Source: Zygnema cylindricum (taxonomy: Eukaryota; Streptophyta; Zygnematophyceae; Zygnematales; Zygnemataceae). From it: 64,000 nt of DNA. The position numbers were made by a program, and so were the translations under genes. Positions 48,524-60,500 of the stretch are shown piece by piece. How positions within the stretch are numbered: position 1 is the stretch's first letter; every line of letters begins with the position of its first letter. A model generated the notes under the pieces. It worked only from the letters and a program-made list of their open reading frames with translations. It was not told where the DNA came from and made no database searches. The stretch covers positions 62,001 through 126,000 of the forward strand of contig JBBHKE010001049.1 of NCBI GenBank assembly GCA_037447655.1. The letters run 5' to 3'.

Positions 48524-48909
48524 GGTATAACCCACTACGGGAGGGAGATCAAGAAGATGAGGAGGATCATGAGCTCTCGGAGGCGGAGGAGCCGGAGCGG
48601 GAACCAACACCTCCTCCAATCGAGGAACACGCCTCGGATCTGGAGGGGATGAGGGACCCCAACAAGGAGAGTACCGCGGACGAGCATTCCTATGAAAGCG
48701 CGGAAAACAAAGAGGAAGCACAATACCCCAGTGGAGATGATGTGTTTCTCCTTCGTGGAAGACAGAGGAGATGGACGAGGAGAGTGAAAATGGAAGAGGA
48801 AATTCCCGATTACCTCTTTCCACTCTTTATCGACACACGGCATCCGGATCTCACCTTCAATTTCGCGAAACGATTCTATTGGGTTCCAGCTGAGTGGCCC
48901 GAGGAGTGA
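48524..48909 (+). pseudogene. Acidic ORF, 3' half, beyond the copia insertion
   Basis: Begins at the second copy of the target duplication and reads on in the register of 32862-33092. A Glu/Asp/Pro-rich region is followed by MEEEIPDYLFPLF and YWVPAEWPEE, then TGA (48907-48909). The inverted relative at 21632 has Trp at this point, so the stop is probably a TGG-to-TGA change. Beyond it, similarity (IPANVPSHAAW against IPPDVPAQ-TW) continues to about 49020. Unknown family, and no enzyme motif seen. Confidence 0.5.
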
Positions 48910-49221
48910 CATAGGGGAAAGCCTAAGGATCCTATCTATATCCCCGCCAACGTACCGTCACACGCGGCCTGGACTTTTATGAGGACAAAGGACCTCGGGA
49001 ACAACCACAAGGGTTATGTGCAATAAAACCCCCATGCCCTATCGTTTGTGGAAGTAGTTGAAAATATCTATCATGTCACAAAATTAAAAAATTCTAGACT
49101 TCTACAACTGTCGCTGTTTTTGTTGGCGTCACAAATTTAGTAGTCGTCGTCAACCGTCACAAAGTTGTACCTACGTCTACAACCGTCACATGTCAAAGTT
49201 CCAATTTAACTTTCGCACATA
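48910..49221. other. Tail of acidic ORF and spacer
   Basis: The first ~110 bases still resemble the acidic ORF family in translation. The rest has CGTCACAAA/GTCTACAACC words shared with the PIF-like elements. No independent gene. Confidence 0.4.
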
Positions 49222-49559
49222 GGGCGTGTCCTCATGTGTTCAAGTAAGGGTTTTTTTCCGTCGTTTACACAGAAAATGGGACTTCCTACTTGAAAATATT
49301 ACGCCGTACGAAATTGGGCAAAAAAACTCAAATGCGTTTTGCGTCATCTTGGAACTTGAAAGGTACGACGATTTGGCAGTAGTATCATCGAGACCCACTT
49401 CCGACTCATCTTCACACTTGCACTGAAATCAAATCGCGACCTGCTTTTAATCAAAATACTACCCTATTGACGAATAGAAAGCCTGGGTTGCACGCGTCAA
49501 AAGTTTTCATTTGATTTTTTGTAGTTGGGAGAATACATGAAAGTAGCATTGTGCTTGCG

Positions 49560-49690
49560 GTACGGCAGTATATACTGCCGACGCACGGCAACGTCACGTC
49601 GTGCCAGAGGTACGGCGGTCTCTACCGCTGACGCACGGCAATATTTCATTACGCCATCCGTACGGCAGTCTGCACATCGACGGTTAGGAA
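49560..49690. repeat. Three ~50-bp repeats with palindromic core
   Basis: GTACGGC(A/G)GT starts repeats at about 49560, 49610 and 49660. The first contains the perfect palindrome CGGCAGTATATACTGCCG (49563-49580), and the others carry decayed versions. They lie inside the PIF-like region. Confidence 0.65.
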
Positions 49691-49794
49691 CGCAATAAAC
49701 AATATGGCAATCCGTACTGCGGACGAACAGAAAACGGACACACCGCCTATATAAGGCTTTCCGGAAGGGCGTCTGAAAGACTCTTATTTATACA

Positions 49795-51055
49795 CTGATG
49801 GATGAAGCTTTATCACCATTTCATGAGGCTACTCTTTCGACACGTGCACTACTATCATATGGCGACCAAAATCATGTCCCAATTTTTCCATCTCTCATTC
49901 TTGACAACAAATTTTATATGTAACGATGCACAACATAGCAACTACCAACCGTTTCCTTAATTGCGTGTTCATAAGAGTATGTGTTTGGGGCCGAGGGCTT
50001 ATGCAAGCGACGCGGTTTATTACGATAGTGGGTTTAGCGGTTAAACATTTCAAACACACTTCATCATTCGCCTTTGGTTTTTTTTTAACTATCGTGTTTA
50101 TAGAGATCACGTTATGTTTGGAGCGAGATTATGAAATGATTTTATTTCATCGGTGCTCACAACAAATATAACGTAAATTTACGCATCATGTGGTACGAGA
50201 CTTCATTGTAACTATTAGAGAATAAGCGAGGTATCCAATAAAACCGGGGGTTTCTCACATGTTATATTTTCTCGTTAATACAATTTTACTCAAACCCCCC
50301 AGGTTTAGCTGGTGAAGACTCGTGATACAACCACTTTTAAAAAACAATGTTACGTTCAAAAAGACTCGTGGATGAGTTTTGTCGCGTTCCGAGTGGAAAT
50401 TTGTGCATCTTTGAATAAGTCTTTTGGTGCCTTCTCAAGATATCATGAAATTAAACTTTCGAGGTGTCCTCCAAAGAGCCTTCTAGCTATTTTCCATAGT
50501 TCATGTGAATTAATTTCCCTTTAGCGAGCTCAAACCGTGAACCCTCTTCCGACAAAGCACGTTGAAAAATAATAAATGGAGCCTTCTACATATTCCTCCA
50601 AAAAATCCGATCAACACGCACAACCTTCGCATGTTGTTTTCCTTAGCTTGTGAAAGTTATGGGTAGTTATCCAAGGAAAATTTATTATATTTGTTGGTAG
50701 TCATCTTCAATAGCCATTAAAATATATAACTATTTTAGTTAGCGTTGTCTTATTTGTTTAATCTTTTAGATTTAGCCCATTTTCTCTTAAATCTTGTAGT
50801 CTTAAAAAGTTTATTTGTTTTTAAACCCCGTTGTGCCGTGATAGTTTTTCCATTGCAAGTTTTGAAACCAAGTTTATATTTCCATTTACGTTAATCGACG
50901 AACTAAACCGACTTTTTGGTGCTAAGGATTATTTTTGATGTGTGCAAATATAAATTACTATGCTACAGCCATTAGGACAGCAAGCAGCACACCGCAGGAA
51001 CCAGTGATGGAAAAGTGCGTACCCAAAAAGAAAACAGCCTTTGGCACCAAATAAA
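49795..51055. other. Interior of PIF-like region, no gene seen
   Basis: AT-rich with several short frames. No transposase or Myb-like domain could be recognised in either strand. Confidence 0.4.
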
Positions 51056-51766
51056 GGCGTGTCCCCATGTGTTAGAGTAAGGGTTTTTTTCCGTCGTTTA
51101 CACAGAAAATGGGACTTCCTACTTTAAAATATTACGCCGTACCAAAAGTGGGCAAAAACGCAAATACATTTTGCGTCATCTTGAAACTTGAAAGGTTCGA
51201 CGATTTTCGCAGTATTATCATCGCGACCCACTTCCAGCTCATCTTCACACTTGCACTGGAATCAAATCACGACCTGCTTTTAATCAAAATACTATCCTAT
51301 TGACGAATAGAAAGCCTGGGTTGCACGCGTCAAAAGTTTTCATTTGTTTTTTTGCAGTTGGGAGAATACACAAAAAAAAAAATGTTTGTTCCTTTGCTTA
51401 TGTTTTAAACTTGTGGGCGTCTACAAATTTTATTTTGTAGACGTAGGCGATTGCTTATGTCGTTCACGTGTGGGCGTCAACAAATGACAGTTGGCGTCTA
51501 CAATTGTCCCAGTATGTCAGGAGCTCTTTGCGGCGTACAAATGTCCGCAGTTTGTTCCGAGATCGTGGGCGTCTACAAATGTCAGCAGTTTGTTGGCGTC
51601 TATAGGTGTCGCAAGTATTGGCGACGTGTACAACTGCCACATATTCAAAATAATGAATGCACAAGTAACAATTCACATAGGCACACTTTGAAAAGTACAC
51701 CGTAAAATCAGCGCTAAGTTCCAAAATAATGTTTCAAAATATCAATTACATGGGGACACGCCCATA

Positions 51767-53800
51767 GGGACGCTTAGTAGTACGGAACATTTCACTATAG
51801 TACACTCCAAAGTACCTTTTCAAAGTATCACTTACATATGGACGTACCCTAACAAATTATTGACAGCTTGTGATAGCGAATAAATCTCATGTTTTGTTAA
51901 ATGAATAAAATCTCGATGATGCCATCATGCAGGTTAAATTGTCTTCATCTGTGTCGAGTTGCTGACTCGTGTCGACCTAATCCTCCGGCAAAATTAGATA
52001 CAAAATGGTTTTTGTCTCCAAGCCCCAGAACCTTAACTAGTGTGCGTGGTAGGGTAGGTACAATCATCTGACATTAAGCCAGTGCGTGTTTTAAGTAAAG
52101 GTTGCGATTGATAGTTACGGGTTTATGGATATGTTATGTGGCGCGTAGTTTTTCTGGGATTTCCTGGTTCGGCTATAAATTTGATTGTGTCTCTGCATAA
52201 CTTTTGGGGCAAGTACACCTTAATTTGAAGCGTCAACCCTATCATTTTGGGCAACTTTGACTTAAAAAATAACCAATTTAACTAAATACGCGATTTTCTT
52301 TAACATCGGTATTTAACCAGAGAGTCACATAGTTTTTCTGTTCAAAAATGCTTGTAATCGATATAATATTTAAAAAACGTCATATGAGACAAGGATCCGA
52401 AGTTTATCATTAAAATTTTAAGATTGTTTTTCCTATTACGAGGTACAAGCTCAAATTTTGTTACTCTAACCTTTTCAGATTTACAAACGTGCACTAACAA
52501 TGATGCCATTTTACCTTCTTGGGGTCACAAAAATAGATATTATTTTAGAGTAGGAGCACATTCAAGGTCATCACTTTGGAGGGCAATGGAAAAGCGACGC
52601 ATAAGATTTTGAATGCAAATAGCTAAACACCGACTCGATACACACCGTTAGAAGGTTTAATGTTCTTATGACAATCTTGTTTTCAAATGTATGGAGAACT
52701 TGACATATGAAGCTTTCACGAAGGGATTTTTCACCTATGTTTTTTAGATTGATTGATAAGCACATTTCTAGATTTTGAGACAATCGGGAATTCTACGCAG
52801 GAGCCGAGGAAAAACCAAAACTCTTATTATGTAACCCGATGTTCCATAATGAGAAAATTCGTACAAAAACTCAAAATCTCAATATATATTCTTATATTCC
52901 CTCGTGAAAAAATACGCGAAAGTGACAATCATATATTGTCTTGTTTTGACGACCAATGTATGCGCATTCATGAGGGTGAAGGCTTCTTACTGAATCAATT
53001 TTAGTATTTACCCATTTTCTTCTTAGTTGTTTGAGCTTTTCATATGTTTTTTACAAGTTGGGGGGGTGGTATTATTGTTTGACACATGCCCAATATAGAA
53101 TGCTTAGTTTTTGTGTGATTTATTAATAGAGTTTCTCAATTTAATATTGTTTTTTAATGGTTGTCAACGAGGTATATTGGCTACTTGGGTATTTTTCTGC
53201 AACGAGTTACTTGTGGGTAAAACTTTTATTAAAAGCCATTACCAATTATTTTAGACAAGTTCTAGGTTTGAAAAAAAAACATATTTCTTTATATTAAGAT
53301 GCAATTTATATTGTATCGTTGTTATCCTCAGTAACGTACAAAGTGACAATTTACTTAAATTTAGGAAAACTAGTTAGTTTGTACCATGTCATGCATTGAA
53401 TTTGGTATAAGTGCAGCCGTTAATTTAGTTGTTGGTTCATTTACCGCTTAAGTTTGAATCGTTGTTCAAAAACTACTTTTCGAGTTCACCACAATGTGTG
53501 TTCGTGGTCGAAAAAAACAACAACATAACTAAATTTAATCATTAATAGAATCATACAAAATATATAATTGTATGATGCTATCTTATGTATTTTATAGATG
53601 AGTTATGGTAGTATAAAAGTTTACATTTGTAACCATACAAATCAAATAGGTTGACTTCTCACGCAATATACAAAATTTAAATATTATAACGAAAAAAATG
53701 GTGTGATTACAGTGAGAAATGCAACGTGTACTGGATTATGCCCATCCAATGCTGTGAGTTGTGAACACAACAAACAAGTTAAAAAACAACATCATCTTTT
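51767..53800. other. Intergenic, nothing recognised apart from a PIF-like end
   Basis: ACATATGGACGTACCC (51834-51849) followed by TAA looks like another PIF-like right end without a clear partner. The rest is AT-rich DNA without a supported gene. Confidence 0.4.
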
Positions 53801-54715
53801 ACATACTAAAAACTGTACTGGTACGAATTGTACATACTAGTAACTATAGTATTACTAATTATACAGACTAATAAGTATTAATGATACAGACGAATAGTAG
53901 GACTAATACCAAGTATACATTACTTGAAACTGCTCATTTATATTACTAACCATTGTACCAACACTAATTATACATTACTAATAACTGGACTGACTCTAAT
54001 TACACAAAGTAATAACTGTATTAGCACCAATTATAAAGACTAGTAACAGTACCTATACTAATTATTTATACAAATAAGCATACCAGTACTGGTTATACGT
54101 AATAGTAACTGTGCTAATACTAATTATACAGACTAATAATTGTACAAATACTGATTACACTAACTCATTACTGTACTAATATATATTCTACATATTAATA
54201 ACTGTACTTATACTATTTATACTAATTATAGAGACAAAAACCGAGTTAATACTAATTATGCGGACGAATAACTGTAGAAGTAATTATTTTATAACGATTG
54301 TCCTAATACTAATTATACATAACTAAAAATTGTCGCTATACTAATTATTCAGTATTAGAAGTGCGCTAATACTAATTATATAGACTAATAACTGTGTTCA
54401 CGCTAATTACAAAAACTAAAATTTGTTAAGACTAATTATACAAACTAATAACTGTTCTAATATTAATTACACAAACACTAATTGTTTAGAGTTATAATTG
54501 TCTTAATACCGATTATACAGATTAATAATAATACTAATACTCATTATACATTACTAATAATTTTAGTAACTCAAATTATAGAGACAAATTGTACTAATAC
54601 CAATAAAACAGACTAAAAACTGTACCAATACTAATTATACACACTTATAACTGTTCCAATACTAATTTTACAATAACGTTCTTAATACTTATTTTATACT
54701 AAAAACTGAACTGAA
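53801..54715. repeat. ~31-bp minisatellite, about 0.9 kb
   Basis: Diverged tandem copies of a unit close to CTAATACTAATTATACAGAC plus TAATAACTGTA (31 bp), roughly 29 copies by length. Copies differ by several bases and small indels. It is AT-rich and non-coding. Confidence 0.8.
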
Positions 54716-54902
54716 ACTAAGTTTTTTTTTCGGGCGCCCGTGGTTTTTTTTTTGGGCTTGTTACAAGTTACTCCGGGTTTATTTGCGGTCTGTACAAACG
54801 CTTGCGTGGCAGTACAATTTGTTTTGGAAGGCGTCGTACATATCATGCCCGCAAAGAGTTTCCTTTTTCGTACGGGCAAGTGGCTCGTATCACGACACGC
54901 TA

Positions 54903-55811
54903 CACCGCCAATCGCTATTAGCGTGTAGGTTTGATTCATAGTTCAAAAGTAGGCTTTTTTATGGTAGACCTTTGGTAGGCGCACAAAACTTTGCACAAAA
55001 CTCGCGCAACGTAGGCATACTGTATGTGTGTGCGTCGTGCACACTCCTGTACGAACGTCCGAATCTGACGTAAGATCAAAGTACAGCGCACGCCGCCGGA
55101 CGAAATTTTTAAGCGAACTGACACGGCGTAGGATGACATTCCGGGGGAAAAGCCACCAACGGGGTTGGTCCGTAGGTTTTGGTAATTTTTTTGGCAGTGT
55201 GGTATTTTATTTTTTTTATCGTCCCATACTGCCTGGTTGGTCAATTTGAGGCTTTATTTAGTGTGGCCCTCAAAATTGAAGACGATAATATGACAGATTG
55301 TCCTTTCGTAAGTTGTGTTATGGGCTTTTCATGTGATCTTTTTAAAATCGCCTACTTTGATCAGCGACCGTCCGATCGTCAAAATCTGACGGTTTAAATA
55401 AAAAGTCACTCAAAACTCACATAAATTTTTTTTTTTGTCCGATTTTTTTTCAAAATTTAGACATGTCGTTTAATTCTCTATCGATCGATGTGCAACTCAA
55501 CCCTGTCCCTATTTTATTTCATTTTGCGGCTAATACAATATGGGTCTTAAGGGCATATTGTATGTTTTGCGTACAATAGGCATACTGTATGGGCGTACGG
55601 TCACCTACTTTTGAACTATGGTTTGATTAGCGTATACTATTATTTAGCGTGGTGTACGCTAATTGGGAATTTGGAAATTTTGGAAGAAATCGATTACTCT
55701 ATTTAGGAATTAGGGCTTTTTTTAAATAGTGTGGATAATTCTATTTGAGAATAAAAACAAAAAAAAGCGGGACGGGATTAGCGTACACAACGCTAATAGC
55801 GATTGGCGGTG
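54903..55811. mobile_element. Mariner-like MITE interrupted by a hAT-like MITE
   Basis: Ends CACCGCCAATCGCTATTAGC / GCTAATAGCGATTGGCGGTG, flanked by TA (54901-54902, 55812-55813). Removing the insert and one target copy leaves about 217 bp, similar to the uninterrupted 186-bp relative at 7398-7583, whose sequence runs straight through the insertion point. Confidence 0.85.
54937..55620. mobile_element. hAT-like MITE, complete (684 bp), nested
   Basis: CATAGTTCAAAAGTAGG / CCTACTTTTGAACTATG inverted ends with a perfect 8-bp duplication GTTTGATT (54929-54936, 55621-55628). It shares interior sequence, in the opposite orientation, with 6747-7231. Non-coding. Confidence 0.88.
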
Positions 55812-55915
55812 TAGTTGACGTAGGCTAGCGTCACGTGCCAGTTCACGGTGGACAAAAAAAAGTACCGTTTTCATATCATACCGTTTTCCCATTTTTCAAG
55901 TGTGAACCACGCAAA

Positions 55916-56016
55916 TGAACGCGCAAGTAACGATTGACATAGGCACACTTTGAAAAGTACACCGTAAAATCACCGCTAAATTCCAAAATAATGTTTCAAA
56001 ATATCGGTTAATGGGG
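55916..56016. mobile_element. PIF-like right-end fragment
   Basis: Nearly the same ~100 bp as 51655-51763 (shared ACACTTTGAAAAGTACACCG), ending GGGGACACACCC before TAA. No matching left end seen, so it is a solo end or decayed copy. Confidence 0.6.
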
Positions 56017-56150
56017 ACACACCCTAAGTCGGTTCGGTTCGCCCGTCGACAGTCTAATAATACCGTCGCGAGGGCACGTGGCCAACCATTGTAGATTTGT
56101 TTTACTTTCCAGCAGTTGGCGATCATACATGATGTAACGGCCGTCTATAA
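56017..56150. other. Short spacer between PIF-like copies
   Basis: About 130 bp separating the right-end fragment from the next complete element. Nothing recognised. Confidence 0.4.
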
Positions 56151-56916
56151 GGGTATGTCCCCATGTACTTGTAACTTAGCGAACTTACTTTGTATTTTAG
56201 CGCGGATCCGTCGGACCCGGTTTTCAAGTGTCCATATGTCTGTAAGGACGAAATTGTAACTTACGCTTGTAACGATTGTATACGTCGACATTACCTGTGA
56301 CGGTTGTCACCGTCTACAATCTGTGGTCGCACGTTATTTTTTGGAACTGCTTGTGACGTCGCATGTCTTACTGTGACATTGTAGACGTACATTCTTCCAC
56401 CCTGTGCCGTTTCACGGTTGAAGAAGATGTGCTTTGCCTTTGCGTCTCTTGTCCGGTCGACATGAAATGGCATCGGAATTTGAAGACCCCTGCAAAAAAA
56501 AAACCAGTACTGGACGAAAACGGACAAAACCAGACAAATTTGTGTACTTTTCTTCATCCTATTAGAACGCAAACGGACAAAACATAGCGAATTCTGTACT
56601 TTTTTTTGTCCTTGTAAATCGTTTGAATTTTTTCGAAAATTACGGCACGTGCGAATATATGTTCCTATTTGTTTATCTAAAATACTTATTTTTAAAACAC
56701 CTCGCGCATGTGTTTTAATCGTAAGGTTGAAAATGACGTTTTTTGTCGTGGAAAAGGTCGAAAAAAACAAAACGACAATTTTTCGTACATCTTAAGTTCG
56801 AGGATGACGCAAATTGTACTCTACAAATTTGCGATTCCTTCGTACGGTTGCAACTTAGGCAGTACGGCGCTAAGTTTTTCAGGAAAACGACAAAAAATGC
56901 ACATGGGGACATACCC
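56151..56916. mobile_element. PIF/Harbinger-like MITE, complete (766 bp)
   Basis: Perfect 16-bp inverted ends GGGTATGTCCCCATGT / ACATGGGGACATACCC, flanked by TAA on both sides (56148-56150, 56917-56919). A GGG start with TWA duplication is the PIF/Harbinger signature. No transposase inside, so it is non-autonomous. It is the best-defined copy of this family here. Confidence 0.8.
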
Positions 56917-56919
56917 TAA

Positions 56920-57551
56920 CATTTGACGGTACGGGATATATATTTCATGTGTTAATCTAGCAGTTTGGCGTGTCCACATAGCAATTCTCAGTAGGAAGAG
57001 TTGACCGCCGTATACATTGATGTACTTTATTGTACTTGTAGCTGATGAGGCATAAACCATCTCTTTTGTGGTTCATTTGTCCGTGTCATGTAAACATGTA
57101 TGCTGTCAAAAGTTTGGTTCGATGTGCGAAAGCACATGGAAACGTCGTTTCCAATTACTATGCAATATATGCATATTATACGGGTTTGCTGCATACAATA
57201 CGCACATACTTCAGAGAAACCACATATAGCGATTCCATACCGCTTCACAGATCAAAAGTAAGGTACAGTAATCCAGATGGCTGTCAAAGCGGTTGCATGA
57301 AAGGTTGAAAACAGGAGAAACTGGGAAACTGGGCCCATTCTACTTTTCGTATTACTTTATTTCATTGCATGTTTAACTAATGAATCTGCAGTTCTGAATA
57401 AATCACGTTATCTGCTCTTTCAGCAATCAATTAAAAAAAACATTGTAGAAGAACACTTAAAACCAAGTCTTCAAACCAACACTTTAAAAACATCACTTTA
57501 AAACTGCTCATTAAAATATCATTTTTTGTTCCGAAACGGTAGTAGTTCGCC
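56920..57551. other. Upstream region of the SNARE gene
   Basis: Presumed promoter and 5' leader of the SNARE gene. No convincing TATA box or known element could be picked. The start codon context is TTCGCCATGGCG, close to the plant consensus. Confidence 0.4.
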
Positions 57552-60500
57552 ATGGCGCTAGCCAATGACACGTGGCTGAAAGAATTTGATGAAGCAATGA
57601 AACTGGCGGATGAGATTCACGCGAAGATTCAAGAAAGAAATGAAATGTTGAGAGCGAGGGACGACCCTAGTCGTCTTGTAGCGGCAACAAGACGAAAAGT
57701 CACTATGCTTGGTACAAAAGCTGATCGACTGGAATTCTTGCTTAAGAATCCTACGGATAAGGTGATTTTGTAAGTCCTATCTTCGAACTGGAAGCCTTAT
57801 CATTTTACAGTCGATTGATTTTTTAGGTCTCAAGTTGTTGATATGGAATGCTTTCAAAAATGTTTAAAATCCTCAAAGTTGCTAATGAAAAGTTGTTGAA
57901 ATGAAATGTTTTCAAAATGCTTTTAAAGATGATAGAAGGTGTGACTGGAGCATGAGTGGGACTGTATGAGGATTTTTTTATCTGATAACAAAGGAGTCTG
58001 TTTAGGAGACAATTGAGGTCTTTCTGTTTTTGGAGTGGAAAAGTGACTGTTAAGGCAAAAGTATGTTTTTTGTCGTCATAAAATTTAACGAAAACAACAC
58101 GGAGAAAAGGATAATGCTGGTATGTATGTATATTTTTTGCCCCATTGTCTGTAAAGCGTTGTTTTTCTGTCCTTGATATTGTGATTTTGATGCTTCAGAT
58201 TCCACGCAGATTTTGAATTTTGATTTCCACTATCTTCTCCTAATTTTATCCTTTGTTATTTTGCCTGTTCCATTTCGATTTGTGCAAATTTTGCTTGTCC
58301 TGTTTTGTTGTTTCTTGTCGATTCTTGCAGGCGTGAGACGGTAGCTTTTGAATTTCGTTTTCTTACTATCTTCTCCAATTTTTGCTCTGTCATTTTTTGT
58401 CTCTATTCCATGGTAATCTCTACTTATTTTGCTTTTTTTTTTGTTTGATTATTTCTCAATTCTTGCAGGAGCGAGAAAGAAATTCGACGCCGAGAGGATA
58501 TGCTTTTAGGTGTCCGCTATAAGGGAAAACAGATGGCAAATATGTTGAACAGCTCGCAAACCTCAAATCGGTATGTATAATTTCTTCTCTCCCTCTCTCT
58601 CTCCCTCTCTCCCTCCCCCCTCCCTCCCCCGTCCTTCCCCCGCCCCTCCCTCCCACGCTGCCTCTCTCGCTCTCTCTCCCCTCCTATCTTTGCTCTCCCT
58701 TTCTCTCCCGCTCCCCCCCTCTTCCCCCCTCCCCGCCTCCCCTATCCCTTCCCTCCCCCCCCCTACCATCCCTCTTCCATCCCCCCCCCCCCCCTCCCAC
58801 CCCACCCCCCCCCCCCTCCCACCCCACCCCCCCACCCTCCCACCCCACCCCCCCACCCTCCCACCCCACCCCCCCACCCTCCCACCTCCCCCCACCCTCC
58901 CACCTCCCTCCCATCCTCCCACCTCCCACCCCCCTCCCTCCCTCCCTCCCTCCCTCCCTCCCTCCCTCCCTCCCTCCCTCCCTCCCTCCCTCCCTCCCTC
59001 CCTCCCTCCCTCCCTCCCTCCCTCCCTCCCTCCCTCCCTCCCTCCCTCCCTCCCTCCCTCCCTCCCTCCCTCCCTCCCTCCCCCCCTCTGGCGCTCACTC
59101 TTTCCCTCTCTCCCCGTGTCCCCCTCTCCCTTTCCCTCTCGCTCTCTCCCTCCCCCCCCCTCTCACCGTCTCTCCCTTCGTCCCTCCCTCTCACCTTCCG
59201 CTTCTCCCTCTCCCTCTCCCTCTCCCCGCCACTCCCCGCCATCCCCCCCCTCTCCCCCTCTCCCCCTCTCCCCCTCTCCCCCTCTCCCCCTGTCCCCCTG
59301 TCCCCCTGTCCCCCTGTCCCCCTCTCCCCCTCCCCCCCCCTCTGCCTCTCTTCTTTCTCTCCTGCTCTCTCGCGCTGCCTTTGTCTCACTCACTTCCTCT
59401 CCCTCCCTCTCTCCCTTCCCTTTGTCCCTCTCTCCCTCTCCCCTCTTTCCTTGTCTTCCTCTCTCCCACTCTCCCTCCCTCACCCTCTTTGCCCCTCTCC
59501 CTCCTCTGCCCTTCTCTCTTTGTCCTTTTTTTCTCGCCTTCTCTCTTCCTTTCTGGCTCTCTCTCCCTCTCTCTCTATCCCTCACTCTCTGTTTCCACTC
59601 TCTCCCTCTCTTCTTTTTAGCTCTCTGTGTATCTTGCGCTAAATATTTTGTTACGAAGGTATCCGTCCTTTGGAGTTTGTATGATTTTCTTTGTTATTTC
59701 TATGTTGGTGCCCAACAGGACTGCCCTCATTGGGAGAGATGGTAAGCCTTTACCAGCAGTGGAGACAGAATATACAGCTGGTTTGGACAATCGAGGAGTG
59801 GTACAACTACAACATCATATGATGAGAGGTATACTTGCAATCACTATTACTATTGTTTTTTTAGGGTAGCTATATGTAATTGTCCCTATTACTATTGTTT
59901 TTTTAGGGTAGCTATATGTAATTGTCCCTATTACTATTGTTATTTTTAGGGTAACTAATGGTAATTGTCACTATTACTACTGTTATTTTTAGGGTAACTA
60001 TATGTAAGGTACTGGTATTACTGGCCAGTAATCGTACAAACTAAACTATACAAATTATACAATATTCTGTAACTATATGTATGTTGTCACTGGTATTACT
60101 GGCCAGTGATTGTAGTAATTGTTCAGAAAATTAAACTGTACAGATTGTACAATTTTCTGTACGATTGCGAGGGATTACTATCCAGTAACTCCTTTAAACT
60201 TTGTATAATTCGTAGTGTAGCGTATGTATAGTAACCCTATCAGTGTTAAGAATTTATTAGTACCAGGCACGGTTTGGTTTTAATTGTTATATTTTTAATC
60301 CAAATGACGTGGACGATTGTGAACCGCAAGCAGAATCACCCTTAAGAAAATTAATCATTAGTATTATCAAGGCTATTTTATGTTCAAAGGCCAAATGGAA
60401 AATAACAGTTTAAAAGTTAAGCGGTTGAATTTTTGTTGGAGGGTATGATGGGTCCTTCAATAGCAGATGGAGCTTTTGGGATATTGTTGCATGAAAGAGC

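Larger units (their letters stand above)
49222..51763. mobile_element. PIF-like element(s), possibly nested
   Basis: The left end GGGCGTGTCCTCATGTG (49222) and right end ACATGGGGACACGCCC (ending 51763) are inverted repeats, flanked by ATA on both sides (49219-49221, 51764-51766). A second left end at 51056 (GGCGTGTCCCCATGTG) starts a ~325-bp direct repeat of 49222-49553, about 92% alike by eye. Either one element carries an internal duplication or a 0.7-kb copy (51056-51763) sits inside or beside a longer one. No transposase ORF. Confidence 0.6.

Noticed and set aside
53801-54715. A CRISPR-like array
   Set aside because: Units are contiguous and diverged, with no unique spacers, in a eukaryotic context.
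58573-59745. A 390-codon open frame of Pro/Ser/Leu on the plus strand, with Gly/Arg/Glu frames on the minus strand
   Set aside because: It is the translation of the pyrimidine tract in SNARE intron 2. Low complexity, no domain, and it overlaps a well-supported splice structure.
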